A stretch of 36,423 bases of DNA from Verrucomicrobiales bacterium (lineage in GTDB: Bacteria > Verrucomicrobiota > Verrucomicrobiia > Verrucomicrobiales > V1-33): positions 1-36,423 of the forward strand of contig JAQGPJ010000070.1 in assembly GCA_028293125.1 (NCBI GenBank), given 5' to 3'. A program made the position numbers and the translations under genes. Shown piece by piece: positions 24,476 to 33,541 of the stretch; position 1 is the stretch's first letter; each line of letters opens with the position of its first letter. A model generated the notes under the pieces. That model was not told where the DNA came from. It made no database searches and saw only the letters and a list, made by a program, of their open reading frames with translations.

Positions 24476-25513
24476 TTATGCCGAGGACTGGGGCGCAGTC
24501 TTCAGGGGCTGCTCCTTCCCTCCATCCGCCTCTGTGGTGGCTGCCGCCTTCCTGCGGCTCCGGAGAATCAGTCCGGGAATATTCACCGCGAAGATGGCGA
24601 GGAGGAAAATGTGGTTCCGGAACTCGATGTCCATGACGACGGAGATGCCGATGTGCATGACGATGATCGCCAGACCGGTCCAGAAGGCGCGGCGGCGGCC
24701 CATGACCAGCATAGGCCCCAGCAGCTCCAGCAGAAGGCCGGTGCCGAAAAACAGCCGTGCGGCGTTGGGATAGGTCAGAATCCAGCCGGGAACCGTCACC
24801 GCCTTGAAGCCCGAGACGGGCTCCCCCTTGCTGTAGCTGGCGGACCAGACCGCCTTCATGACCTGAAGAGCCATCGATGGCACGCGCTGGATCCAGGCGA
24901 AATCCGTGGCCTCCAGCTTGGTGATACCGGAAGCGAAGTAGCCCGCGCCAATGGTGAGCAGCGACCAGAACACCGCCTGTTCCTGCACCTGATGGGCCGG
25001 ACGCAGCCATAGTGGCCGCTCTCGCCGCTGCCGGATGGCCGCGGTCAGATAGACGATCCATTGGGCCAGGAGCACCATGGCCACCAGTTGGGTGTGGTGG
25101 GAGATGTCCCCCATGGAATTCCGCAGAGCTCCCGTGCCCGTCATAAGGATCAGCGCCGGCAGGAGAGTCAGCACCGGGGCCATGCCCGCCACATAGAGAA
25201 TCAGGGTCAGACCGGTAAGGACCTGGATGACCAGGGAGCGGGCGGTGTCCACCATCCAGCCGAGAGGCACCACCGCCGCCAGTCCGTTGGCACTGGATTT
25301 GGACTCCGGGCCCGCCATGGTCTCGGCCCCGCCGTGGTCCATCATGGCCAGCCATTCCGGTTTGGGCACCTGGGCCGCGGCCTCGGGCAGTTCCCAGAAG
25401 ATGCCTGCCCACAGCAGCACCGCCGCAAACAGCAGACGCATGATGAGCATTTCAGCGGATCCCCAGTGCATGGGCCGGGTGCGGAACAGGGCGGTCAGCC
25501 AAGGGGATTTCAT
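24476..25513 (-). CDS. Multi-pass membrane protein, HTTM/DoxX-like
   Basis: This 345-aa protein has about seven to eight hydrophobic helices, starting near residue 22 and ending around residue 320, and a charged C-terminal tail. The segment FGTGLLLELLGPMLVMG followed by MHIGISVVMDIEF resembles the bundle in HTTM (vitamin-K-carboxylase-like) and DoxX-like membrane proteins. No catalytic motif can be named with confidence. Its start overlaps the stop of the upstream small gene by four bases (ATGA), so the two are translationally coupled. The gene converges on repA. Function is unknown; a membrane-bound redox or modification role would be a guess. Confidence 0.7.
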   Translation of the reverse strand: MKSPWLTALFRTRPMHWGSAEMLIMRLLFAAVLLWAGIFWELPEAAAQVPKPEWLAMMDHGGAETMAGPESKSSANGLAAVVPLGWMVDTARSLVIQVLTGLTLILYVAGMAPVLTLLPALILMTGTGALRNSMGDISHHTQLVAMVLLAQWIVYLTAAIRQRRERPLWLRPAHQVQEQAVFWSLLTIGAGYFASGITKLEATDFAWIQRVPSMALQVMKAVWSASYSKGEPVSGFKAVTVPGWILTYPNAARLFFGTGLLLELLGPMLVMGRRRAFWTGLAIIVMHIGISVVMDIEFRNHIFLLAIFAVNIPGLILRSRRKAAATTEADGGKEQPLKTAPQSSA

Positions 25514-26037
25514 GGGGTGGGTTTTTTCGGTTGGGGCTGTGGCACGGTCATGGTGGCGATTTCCGTGGTGGTGTCCGAAAACACCCCATGGCGCATGGCG
25601 ACGGTGCGGATTTTCAGGCGGAATTCCCTGGGACTGAACGCCTCCACGTCATCCCCGTCCCGGGCCTCCCAGAGTTTGGCGAGAAAGGCCTCGCCGGCGG
25701 CGCGGCGTTTATCCGGCGGCGCGTCCTCGTATTCCTTGGTGCCGGCGACCTTCTGAAGAATGCTTTCAAAACGCTTTTTCCCCTGTGCGGATCCCACATT
25801 GAAGAGCTTGGACATGGGCAGGGGCCTGTCCGCCTCATTGGTGACGAGCATGAGGTCCGCGGAGGTGTCCTCTATTTTCCCCAGATTGGAGTACATCGGG
25901 AAGTTGGAGAGCGGGTATTTGTCTCCGATGACCACCAGAACAACAGCCAGGGTGGCGCAGAGGCCCGCCGGATGCCTCCAGAAGGCTTTGGCGGCGGCAG
26001 GGAAGGAGAAGGGACGGGTGGGCACTTCCCAAGTCAC
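25510..26037 (-). CDS. Membrane-anchored partner of the HTTM-like protein
   Basis: This 175-aa protein begins at GTG 26037. One N-terminal membrane helix (CATLAVVLVVIGDKY, about residues 23-37) is followed by a mostly soluble domain with NFPMYSNLGKIEDTSADLMLV. Small proteins of this form often precede HTTM-like genes in this group, and the ATGA overlap supports a functional pair. The GTG is inferred: the frame continues upstream, but that part overlaps the divergent recombinase gene and has no membrane-protein character. Function is unknown. Confidence 0.62.
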   Translation of the reverse strand: MTWEVPTRPFSFPAAAKAFWRHPAGLCATLAVVLVVIGDKYPLSNFPMYSNLGKIEDTSADLMLVTNEADRPLPMSKLFNVGSAQGKKRFESILQKVAGTKEYEDAPPDKRRAAGEAFLAKLWEARDGDDVEAFSPREFRLKIRTVAMRHGVFSDTTTEIATMTVPQPQPKKPTP

Positions 26038-26088
26038 AGCGGCCCTCTTCGGGTGACAACGGAAGAATGCGCGGGAAGGGTCGTTTCC

Positions 26089-27015
26089 ATGTCCCTTAGT
26101 CCAAACGAGATTTTGGAAAATCTTAATGCCGCCGCCGCACAGCGGCAGCTGTCCCGCCCCACTTTGGCCGCTTACCGTCGGATATGGCGGGACATCGTGA
26201 TCCGGGCCGCGGCGCAGTCCCTGGATCCGGCAGCTTTGCCCAGAAGCGTGGCGGAGGAGTTCTACGCGGAGCTGACGCGCGGCCGGGGGGCCTCGCACCA
26301 TCTCCAGACCAAGGCCGCCGTCTCCTTCCTTTACCGCATGCTGGATGCCCCCAATCCGTTCGCTGATTGCGTGGCCCCCAAATTCCGTTTGGAGTCGGTG
26401 GAAATCCAGCATCTGGACGCTACACCACTCTCAAAAGTCCTGCTGGAGCTTCAGCGGAGCCGCAGGACGTATTTTGACCATCTGGTGAGCCATCTGGCGG
26501 AGGCGCTGTTCTTCACCGCCTGCCGGTTTCACGAATGGGCGCTGCTCACGTCGGACAAGCTGGTGCGCAATGGGGTGGGCAAAGTGACTGCGGTGCGGCT
26601 CAAGGTCAAAGGCGGCCGCTTCCGGGATGTGCCGGTGCTGCCCCGTCTATCCGAATCCTTGGCGGAATGGATCCGGTTTCTGGAGGGTATTAAAGGCCAC
26701 CGGCTGCGGCGCGGGCACATCGGGTTTGCGGGCAGCGATCTGGTGTTTCCCGGCCGTGAAGGCAGCCCGCCCAGCAATCAGGCGTTCAACAGACGGCTCG
26801 CCGCCGCCTGCCGGGGTGCCGGGACCGGGATCATCACCGCCCACGGCCTGCGGCACAGCGCCGCCAGCCTGCTGCTGAATGAGCGCGGGCGCAACCTGCG
26901 CGAGCTGCAGGACCTGCTGGGCCACAAAAACCTCTCCACCACCGCCCGCTACACCCACATCGACAAGGAGCGGCTGCGCTCAGTGGTCGGGGATCTGAAT
27001 CTGGCTTCTGAATGA
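26089..27015 (+). CDS. Tyrosine recombinase (XerC/XerD-like)
   Basis: This 308-aa protein is the size of XerC/XerD. The N-terminal core-binding helices (about residues 1-95) precede the catalytic domain, which contains R146 (ACRFHEWALL), a beta-hairpin Lys in KVKGGRFRDV, H252-x-x-R255 (HGLRHS), H279 (GHKNLSTT) and the nucleophile Y288 (ARYTHID). The set is complete, so the enzyme is probably active. It could resolve replicon dimers or integrate an element. The ScpB-like gene overlaps it by four bases (ATGA), so the two are coupled. The start ATG 26089 is 51 bases from the divergent membrane-protein gene. Confidence 0.92.
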   Translation: MSLSPNEILENLNAAAAQRQLSRPTLAAYRRIWRDIVIRAAAQSLDPAALPRSVAEEFYAELTRGRGASHHLQTKAAVSFLYRMLDAPNPFADCVAPKFRLESVEIQHLDATPLSKVLLELQRSRRTYFDHLVSHLAEALFFTACRFHEWALLTSDKLVRNGVGKVTAVRLKVKGGRFRDVPVLPRLSESLAEWIRFLEGIKGHRLRRGHIGFAGSDLVFPGREGSPPSNQAFNRRLAAACRGAGTGIITAHGLRHSAASLLLNERGRNLRELQDLLGHKNLSTTARYTHIDKERLRSVVGDLNLASE

Positions 27016-27632
27016 GCGCTGTTCCGTCCAAGAACAAACGGGCCAGAACCGCCAGCGCCGCGGTCACCGCCGCCCGCACGGTGGTGCAGATTCTGACCGT
27101 GACCGGCAGGCGCTTCACCTTGGATGGCCTGCGGGAGAAGCTCCGGGAGTTTTACGCGGAGGAGGGACGGGTGGAAATCCGGGCCGCAGCCTCCCTCAGT
27201 GCGGTGCAGCTGCTTTCGGCCCTGCTGGAACTGAATGAGACGCTGGCCGCCGCCGGGCTGCAGATCCGCGTGGTCAACGGCTTGGTTTCCCTTGGCACCA
27301 CGCGGATCGAAGAGCCGCGCCTGAGTGAATATCTGGCCCGGGAAACCCCCTCTCAGGGTGCGGCAGGGGATATCACTCCAAGCATGATGGAGATTCTGGC
27401 CTGCATCGCCTTCAAGCAGCCGGTCAGCCATGCGGAGATCGAGCGCGTTTTCGGCGGGGTGGACAAGCGTGCCTTGGTGGTCCGGCTGCGGGAGATGGGG
27501 CTGGTGGAGGATTTCGCCGGACCTGATGGCCGGCTCCAGTTCGCCACCACCGCCCTTTTTCTGGAGCGTTTCTCGCTGACTTCGCTCGACGAGCTGCGAA
27601 CGCTTCCTCAGCACGGTCAGGAGCCTTCATGA
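27012..27632 (+). CDS. scpB: ScpB-like segregation and condensation protein
   Basis: This 206-aa protein has two winged-helix units as in ScpB, the kleisin-binding subunit of the SMC-ScpAB condensin. The second unit is clear: ITPSMMEILACIAFKQPVSH, then AEIERVFGG, LREMGLVEDF and the closing FLERFSLTSLDELRTLP. The first unit is more divergent. A condensin role in DNA compaction and segregation is the family function. ScpA and SMC are not in the window, so it could use chromosomal partners. The ATG overlaps the recombinase stop. On many chromosomes xer and scp genes neighbour each other, so the pairing does not by itself prove a mobile replicon. Confidence 0.82.
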   Translation: MSAVPSKNKRARTASAAVTAARTVVQILTVTGRRFTLDGLREKLREFYAEEGRVEIRAAASLSAVQLLSALLELNETLAAAGLQIRVVNGLVSLGTTRIEEPRLSEYLARETPSQGAAGDITPSMMEILACIAFKQPVSHAEIERVFGGVDKRALVVRLREMGLVEDFAGPDGRLQFATTALFLERFSLTSLDELRTLPQHGQEPS

Positions 27633-27753
27633 CACCCGGAAACGACCGGCAGGCGTGCTGAACTTGGACACAGTGCACGCCGGACCTGCTCATCCAGTGG
27701 ACCAGCAGGGGCTGACATCCGCATTCCTCCATTTTCCGGGATCATTCAGACTA

Positions 27754-27830
27754 GAGCATTTCCCCCAATGTCGTAGCCGTTTTGAAGCTGATTGTCTCGG
27801 GAAGCGGGGCCATGATTGACAGAAATGCTC
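27754..27830. mobile_element. 77-bp miniature element with IS630-type ends (MITE)
   Basis: GAGCATTTC (27754-27762) and GAAATGCTC (27822-27830) are perfect 9-bp terminal inverted repeats flanked by TA on both sides, the IS630/Tc1 target duplication. The left end continues with a sequence similar to the transposase 3' end of the IS630 element at 36300-36423: the residues around CGYNI match NGYDI. It looks like an internally deleted, non-autonomous copy. Confidence 0.8.
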
Positions 27831-27935
27831 TATAATGGCTCCGGTTTCGCCGCTCAAGCCCAATGCTGGTAAACAGGACACTTCGCCATCCAGCCGGTGC
27901 GCGTGGTGGGGGGACTGGTATGGGAATCTGTCAGG

Positions 27936-28306
27936 GTTTAATCCGCAGGAGGGAAGCGGTCCGGAAGATCCGGCTTGGAGCGCAGAGGCAGGCGGCCTGG
28001 CGGCGATGGGAGAAGAGGGCCAAGGCAAGGAAACTCGGAGCCGCCGACCGCACGGCCTTGGAAAAAGCCCTGACCTACTTTCGCAACAATGTGGAGCGCA
28101 TGGACTATGCCGCCCGCGCGGCGGCGGGACTGCCCATCGGCAGCGGCGTCACCGAGGCTGGCTCCAAGCTTCCGGTCAAAAAACGGCTCTGCGGCCCGGG
28201 CATGACATGGGGCTTCACCATGGCCGGCCACATCCTGCGCCTGCGCGCCCCCGCGCACAGCGCCGGCAGGCGTCGGGCCGGCCTCTGGAAAGCCATTCTA
28301 ACTTAA
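27936..28306 (+). pseudogene. C-terminal remnant of an ISKra4-like transposase
   Basis: The end of the open frame contains ALEKALTYFRNNVERMDY, then GLPIGSGVTEAG and VKKRLCGPGM. This matches the C-terminal block (E in TEA..., then K-x-R-L-C-x-S/P-GM) of ISKra4-type transposases. The N-terminal and central parts, including the earlier acidic residues, are missing, and the start is not a gene start. It is a fragment beside the IS630-type miniature element, in a decayed mobile-element region between scpB and the M61 peptidase gene. Confidence 0.6.
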
Positions 28307-28333
28307 ATCGACCGGATTATATGATTGACGGTC

Positions 28334-28351
28334 GCACCCGTTGCCGGGTGC
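28334..28351. terminator. Stem-loop between transposase remnant and M61 gene
   Basis: GCACCCG (28334-28340) and CGGGTGC (28345-28351) form a perfect 7-bp stem with loop TTGC. It is extended by an outer ATTGA/TCAAT pairing (28324-28328 with 28355-28359). It could stop transcription across the remnant. Confidence 0.4.
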
Positions 28352-28383
28352 CCATCAATTTTGTGATTCAAGCAATATAGGAA

Positions 28384-28399
28384 ATGTGAAAATTCACAT
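28384..28399. promoter_or_regulatory. Inverted repeat ATGTGAA-AA-TTCACAT
   Basis: A perfect 7-bp dyad with a two-base centre lies about 210 bases upstream of the M61 start. The halves resemble TGTGA/TCACA of CRP-type sites, but the gap is four instead of six bases. It may be an operator for an unknown regulator. Confidence 0.3.
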
Positions 28400-28604
28400 A
28401 GACAATGTGCAAACCTGACCACCGGAATGCGGATTTTGGAGAAAAATGGATGGTCAGACTGCTGGCTGACCAAGCTGGACTGTGATGTGTTGTGCTGCCA
28501 AGGAAAGGAAAACGGGAAAAAGGAGGAAGATCGGGCTGCTGGATGGTGTATTTTGCTTCAGCCTGCGCACTTTTTGCCTAATGCTCTCCTCGAACCGCAA
28601 CCCC

Positions 28605-30644
28605 ATGAATGACCAGCAGGGGAATTTGCCCGCTGACGCCGCCGGCGGGGAGCGAAACCCGGTTTCCCGCTCCAGTCAGGGACCGGGACTGATTTCCGGA
28701 TGGGTGCTGATGGGCTTGGCTTTGGTGACGGTTTTATTTGCCCAGAACCCCCTTGATACCCCTGCCCCGGAAATCCTCCCCGCCTCCAACACCTTGGCGC
28801 AGCCGGAGGAGGCCGTGGATTCCATTCCTCATGCGCGTGATGAGGATTATCCGGGCACGATGACGCTGGAGGTGGACGCCACGGACACTGCGCGGGGTAT
28901 TATGCGGATCAAACAGCGCATTCCGGTGGCGGAGGCGGGCCCGCTGGTGCTGCTTTATCCGAAATGGCTGCCCGGCAATCACGCCCCCAGCGGCCCGATC
29001 GACAAGCTGGCGGGGCTCCGCTTCAGCGCCGGCGGCAAACCTCTGGTCTGGCGGCGGGACGCCGTGGATGTGTTCGCCTTTCATGTGGAGGTGCCGGAAG
29101 GGGCCACTGCAGTGGACGCGGAATACCAGTATCTGTCGCCGACAGCCACGGATCAGGGCCGCATCGTGGTGACGCCGGTGATGATGAATCTGCAGTGGAA
29201 CGCGGTGTCACTTTATCCGGCGGGCTGGTTCGTGCGCCGGATTCCCGTCAGTGCGGCGGTCACCTGGCCGGCGGGCTGGACGGTGGCCACGGCGCTGCGT
29301 CCGCGGAAAACCGTGGGGTCAAGGGTGGAGTACGGGACGGTGAACTATGAGACGCTGGTGGACAGTCCGGTTTTCGCGGGGCTGCATGCCAGAATAGAGA
29401 AGCTGTCGCCGGATGTCACGCTGAACATCTTCGCGGACCAGCCGGAGCAGCTGGCGGCCACGCCGGAGCAGTTTGAGGCCCATCGGAATCTGGTCACTGA
29501 GTCGCTCAAACTGTTTGGATCGCAGCACTACGACCACTATGATTTCCTGTTGGCCATGTCGGAGCGCCAAGGCGGGATCGGGCTGGAGCATCATCGCTCG
29601 TCCGAGAACGGGGTCGCCTCCGAATATTTCACCAAATGGGACGACAATGCTCCGGGGCGGGATCTGCTGCCACATGAGTTCGTGCACAGCTGGAACGGCA
29701 AGTTCCGGCGTGGAGCGGACCTGTGGACACCCGATTACCGGACACCGATGCGGGACAGCCTGCTCTGGCTTTACGAGGGCCAGACCCAGTTCTGGGGATA
29801 CATCCTGGCCGCGCGCTCGGGGCTTTGGACCCGGCAGCAGACGCTGGATGCCCTGGCCGGCATTGCCGCGGCGTTTGACACCCGGGCAGGCCGTCTGTGG
29901 CGTCCGGTGGCGGACACCACCCACGATCCCATCATCTCCGGACGCCGCCCGCAGCCGTGGCGCAGCTGGCAGCGGGGGGAGGATTATTACCGGGAGGGCC
30001 TGCTCATCTGGCTGGATGCCGACAGCCTGATCCGGGAGAAGACCGACGGAGCCAAATCACTGGATGACTTCGCCTCCGCGTTTTTTGGCATCAATGACCG
30101 CGATTGGGGCGAGCTGACCTACCGCTTCGAGGATGTGGTGGCCACGCTGAACGGCGTCCTGGAGTGGGACTGGGAGGCGTTTCTGAACCAGCGGGTCAAT
30201 GGCACCACGTCCCGTGCGCCGCTGGACGGCCTGACGCGGGGTGGCTATCAGCTGGTTTACCGGGACACGCCCACCGAATTCTTCAAAAAGGACGAGGCCA
30301 AACGCAAAATCAGTGATCTGAGCTACTCCTTTGGCTTGGTGACCGACAACAAAGGGGTGGTGAAGGAGGTGATGTGGGACGGTCCGGCGTTCAATGCCGG
30401 TCTGACTGCCGGTACAGAGATCGTGGCCATCGGAGGCCGGGCGTGGACGGAGGGCGATCTGAAGGCCGCCATCACCGCCGCCAAGGGAGCCGCGAAGTCT
30501 ATCTCCCTGCTGGTGAAAACCGGGGACCTGTTTCGGACCGTGGAGGTGCAGTGGAATGGGGGTCTGCGCTATCCGGCCTTGGAGCGTACCGCTCCGCAGG
30601 AGGAGAACAGCCGCTTGGAGGCCCTTCTGGCACCCAAACTCTGA
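28605..30644 (+). CDS. M61 family (glycyl aminopeptidase-like) zinc peptidase with PDZ domain
   Basis: This 679-aa protein has an N-terminal hydrophobic anchor or signal (LISGWVLMGLALVTVLFAQ, about residues 28-46). A beta-rich M61 N-terminal domain follows, then the zinc centre H357-E358-F-V-H361 (HEFVHSWNGK) with E391 in WLYEG as the expected third ligand. A PDZ domain covers about residues 580-655 (SYSFGLVTDNKG, AGLTAGTEIVAIGG). The family contains aminopeptidases with preference for Gly/Ala; the cellular substrate is unknown. It probably acts in the periplasm or at the membrane. The start at 28605 was chosen from in-frame ATGs at 28482, 28581 and 28605 because it gives a normal N-terminus. 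Confidence 0.9.
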   Translation: MNDQQGNLPADAAGGERNPVSRSSQGPGLISGWVLMGLALVTVLFAQNPLDTPAPEILPASNTLAQPEEAVDSIPHARDEDYPGTMTLEVDATDTARGIMRIKQRIPVAEAGPLVLLYPKWLPGNHAPSGPIDKLAGLRFSAGGKPLVWRRDAVDVFAFHVEVPEGATAVDAEYQYLSPTATDQGRIVVTPVMMNLQWNAVSLYPAGWFVRRIPVSAAVTWPAGWTVATALRPRKTVGSRVEYGTVNYETLVDSPVFAGLHARIEKLSPDVTLNIFADQPEQLAATPEQFEAHRNLVTESLKLFGSQHYDHYDFLLAMSERQGGIGLEHHRSSENGVASEYFTKWDDNAPGRDLLPHEFVHSWNGKFRRGADLWTPDYRTPMRDSLLWLYEGQTQFWGYILAARSGLWTRQQTLDALAGIAAAFDTRAGRLWRPVADTTHDPIISGRRPQPWRSWQRGEDYYREGLLIWLDADSLIREKTDGAKSLDDFASAFFGINDRDWGELTYRFEDVVATLNGVLEWDWEAFLNQRVNGTTSRAPLDGLTRGGYQLVYRDTPTEFFKKDEAKRKISDLSYSFGLVTDNKGVVKEVMWDGPAFNAGLTAGTEIVAIGGRAWTEGDLKAAITAAKGAAKSISLLVKTGDLFRTVEVQWNGGLRYPALERTAPQEENSRLEALLAPKL

Positions 30645-30698
30645 GTTGCCTCATTCAGCGCGGAGAAATGGGCCGGATTCTTTTCCATCAAACATCCC

Positions 30699-31016
30699 AT
30701 GACACGTCCTGGCTTATACTTGCTGGTTGCGGTTTTGGCCTCCTCCTGTGCCTCCCCACTGGAAACCTCCATCAGCCAGTCGCCGGTCCGCATGGGCATG
30801 ACCCGGCAGGAGGTGAGGGAGCATTTTGGCAGTCCTGTCCGCACAGTGCGCAAAAAGGATGGGCGGGAGGAGTGGTATTATCCGCTGTGTTGGCAGGAGT
30901 CCCTGGAACGGACAGTGTATCAGCGCCCCCGCCGCAGTGGCGATAGGACTCCAGGATTTCCCCATCAGGTGGAGTCGTCCTCCTCATTCACCGCTGAGCG
31001 CCACACAGCAGCATGA
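30699..31016 (+). CDS. Small BamE/SmpA-like lipoprotein, possibly frameshifted
   Basis: The 105-aa product has a lipoprotein signal (YLLVAVLASSC, lipid-acceptor C17). A BamE-like core follows, GMTRQEVREHFGSPV, in which the family pattern is G-M-T-x-x-E-V-x-x-x-x-G-x-P, ending EEWYYP. Family members are short outer-membrane or periplasmic adaptors of this fold. After about residue 68 the sequence loses family character. An alternative +1 frame around 31021-31080 reads VDFDPAGCVEAV, which looks like the missing final strand, so the natural gene may be frameshifted or the sequence may carry an error. It follows the M61 gene by 54 bases. Confidence 0.6.
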   Translation: MTRPGLYLLVAVLASSCASPLETSISQSPVRMGMTRQEVREHFGSPVRTVRKKDGREEWYYPLCWQESLERTVYQRPRRSGDRTPGFPHQVESSSSFTAERHTAA

Positions 31017-31665
31017 GGCCACTGTGGATTTCGATCCTGCGGGCTGCGTGGAGGCGGTTCCCAAGGGGACTATCGGTTCGGAGATCACGATAATGAAAAC
31101 TCGGGAGCCACAGCGGTGGAAAGGGAAAAACACCTGGCACTGTGCAGCAGGCGCATATTCTTTTTTAAGTGGATTATATGCCGTTTGCCATAAATCATCA
31201 CACCTCGGTTCCCCCGGCCAGATCGTCCCCCATGGTCCCGGCCCCAGGCCATCCCCTTCAAAAGTGGGTATGCCTGCAGGCACAGCCTGCGCTGCACCGG
31301 ACTGGTCGCCGAAGCCCTCCGGCGCGCCTCCCCACCCGTTCCGGACAGCAGCCCGGAGGTGTCATCCCCGCTCCGCCGGGGGGCCCGATACACCTTTAAA
31401 TCTTGGCAGAAATCCCTCGCCTTCCCGCGGATAATCTCCAGCATGAGTCACACCGCCAAGTGCCATTGCAATCCCCGCCATGGAGAGCTTCCCGGCTGAA
31501 GACCTTTGAAGCCAGACCCATGATCCACGACCACATCGACGCCTCCCATAGCGTCCACCGCCCCCATTCGTCACCCGGCCTCCAATCACCCATCGTCTCC
31601 GGGCACTCCCCCGCCCGGGATCCCCATTAATTCACACATTTTGTCCGCGTTTTCCTTGCAGGATC
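31017..31665. other. Intergenic stretch after the lipoprotein gene
   Basis: No intact gene is seen. The first part may contain the displaced end of the BamE-like gene. The rest shows only short frames on both strands with proline/arginine-rich translations typical of GC-rich non-coding DNA. Confidence 0.35.
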
Positions 31666-32178
31666 ATGCCGTTTTTCGCCACGCTCAGAAAAGACTTTGC
31701 AATGAACGACAAGCGTTTCACGCTTGGGAGTTTTGCGTTCCACCTGCTCTGGCACAGCCGCTACAATGCCCTCATCCTGATCCGCGCCTTCCTCTGGCTG
31801 CAGGACCGCCACCTTCCCACCTTCCTTCCCGATTTCTTCCTGCGCACCCGTTACCAGATCGAAATCCTCAAACCGGTCACAATCGGGCCGGAACTTTATC
31901 TGCCGCATCCCTTTGGCATTGTAATCACAATGGGCACCCATATCGGAGCGCGGTGTAATTTATACGCCTTGGTCCGGATGCTTACCACGCCAAGCGGTTC
32001 GCCCGTGGTCGAGGATGACGTTTTCCTCTCCGATGGCGTGCGCCTTGTTGGCGGCGTGCGCATCGGGGCCGGCTCCCTGATCGGGGCGGGTGCTGTGGTG
32101 ACCAAAGACATCCCCCCTGGCGTGGTCGCCGTCGGAATCCCCGCAAAAGTGATCAAAGCTGCGGGTTGGCGGAAGTGA
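31666..32178 (+). CDS. Hexapeptide-repeat acyltransferase (serine acetyltransferase/CysE-like)
   Basis: This 170-aa protein has an N-terminal helical part and a C-terminal left-handed beta-helix. Hexapeptide turns are visible in the segments ITMGTHIGARCN, VVEDDVFLSDGV, VRIGAGSLIGAGAVVTKDI and VAVGIPAKVI; the last is the common ending of these enzymes. A His in LPHPFGIVI lies where CysE-type enzymes place a catalytic His. It would transfer an acetyl group from CoA to an amino or hydroxyl acceptor. A true serine acetyltransferase is usually longer, so another acceptor such as a sugar is equally possible. An in-frame ATG at 31702 is an alternative start. Confidence 0.82.
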   Translation: MPFFATLRKDFAMNDKRFTLGSFAFHLLWHSRYNALILIRAFLWLQDRHLPTFLPDFFLRTRYQIEILKPVTIGPELYLPHPFGIVITMGTHIGARCNLYALVRMLTTPSGSPVVEDDVFLSDGVRLVGGVRIGAGSLIGAGAVVTKDIPPGVVAVGIPAKVIKAAGWRK

Positions 32179-32622
32179 TCAGGGTTGGCATGAACCATTC
32201 CTGGACCCATGGAGCAGGAGGAATGAGTTCGGCTGGCGGCCCTTGGCAGCTGCACAGTTTGCCATAAATCATTTCCGAAAGGATACACCGGCATCGGGGA
32301 AATCTCCCGCCCATTCCGGAAATGACTTCCGGCGATCAGTATATAGGAAGGACGACCGGGGCAGTTGATCGATTCACACCTATGCGCTTCATTTTTCCCG
32401 CCATGCGGGAGCGCCTGCGCCCTCCCGCTCTCGCATCACTGGCTGGCGCAGGGGAATTATCCTAAAAAGGAAAATGGACACGCGGATTCCGCGCCGTTCG
32501 GTTTAAACGATGGCCTGACGGGAGGATTGGGCGGGCGGGTGGGGATTTCATCCGCTGAGCAGGGGTTCAGCCTCCGGAGGCAGACCCGGCAGCCATTTTC
32601 CGCCGAGCCAGTGGCGCAGCAG
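32179..32622. other. Non-coding stretch next to transposase remnant
   Basis: No intact gene is found. Open frames on the plus strand give no recognisable protein. The part nearest 32622 adjoins the decayed transposase and may include the lost insertion-sequence end. Confidence 0.35.
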
Positions 32623-33541
32623 CTATGAGGGAAGCCGCGTCCAGCGCTGTTCGCCGCTCCATCGCTCCGTGATGGCGCGGATATGGCATAACTCGTTGCT
32701 GATGGCCGCGATGGCCTGGGCGATGATGTCGCCTTTTTCGTGCAGGATGCTCACTTTGACGGTGCGCTGTCCGCCGCTCTGCACCTGCCGTCCGAAGCCG
32801 GACATGATCACCGCGCAGAAAGGCCGGCTATTGAGGCCGGGGGAGTTTCTCCAGCGTTTCCCAAAGTCCCGGCAAGCCTTTGGCTCCGGCATGCTCATTG
32901 CCGGGGCGTACCTCCACGCCGGGGCTGATGTGGAGGTTGCCGGCAAAATAACTGTGCTAAACATGGCTGGGACGCCCGGGTTTATGTGGATTATAGCCCA
33001 TGGCGGCACCCTCCTGCCGGCCATAAAGCGGCTTCACCGTGACATCGATGTCCAGGATCCACGGCAGCCCCAGCGCCGGAGCGATGGAGCTGAGAGTCTG
33101 TCAGGACAGCCAGTTCAGTCCATCGGTTTCGCTGATGCAACGCCTGGCCATCCGCACCGCGTCCTCACTGACCGTCCCCCTCATTCCCAGCAGCCCGGGA
33201 TTGACCCCGTCACCGCGGATGCCGTTGTTGTGGGCATAGCGTCAGTGGCCGCAAAGCACGCTCAGGAGCACCGTGCCCATGACGTTTTTGGCCCCCGCTG
33301 CCGCAGTTGCCGCTGTAGGCCAGGGGACAGCCGCGCAAAAATTGTTCCCAGCGGCTCCCGCCTCAAGGAACTGGAAAAAGAAAATCAGGGAGCTCTCGCG
33401 GGTGGCCGGTGACTGGTCGCCCCATCCGGCGTGAAAACGCCCGCCCGGCGTGTCCCGGGGCCACGATCCGGAGACCGGCAGCGCCTGATTTGAGGACTCA
33501 CCCGCAGGGTGAGCCGGAATTGGAGGTGCCAAATCGTTCAT
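32623..33541 (-). pseudogene. Decayed DDE transposase (IS1380/IS4-like) with frameshifts
   Basis: Reading the minus strand from 33541 and changing frame gives a continuous transposase story. The N-terminal part has SLIFFFQFLEAGAAGN and then NVMGTVLLSVLCGH. Around 33060-32870 in another frame come ALGLPWILDIDVTVKPLYG, QEGAAMGYNPHKPGRPSHV and FAGNLHISPGVEVRPGNEH. The end in a third frame is SGGQRTVKVSILHEKGDI and QRWTRLPS. The D-x-D and the Q-E-G-A/GYNP motif are characteristic of DDE transposases of this type. Several frameshifts and at least two in-frame stops make it non-functional. Terminal repeats could not be identified by eye. Confidence 0.75.

Noticed and set aside
31183-32272. Sixteen-base direct repeat GTTTGCCATAAATCAT at 31183 and 32257 flanking the acyltransferase gene
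   Set aside because: A single exact 16-mer pair in 36 kb is close to chance and no target duplication or inverted ends accompany it.
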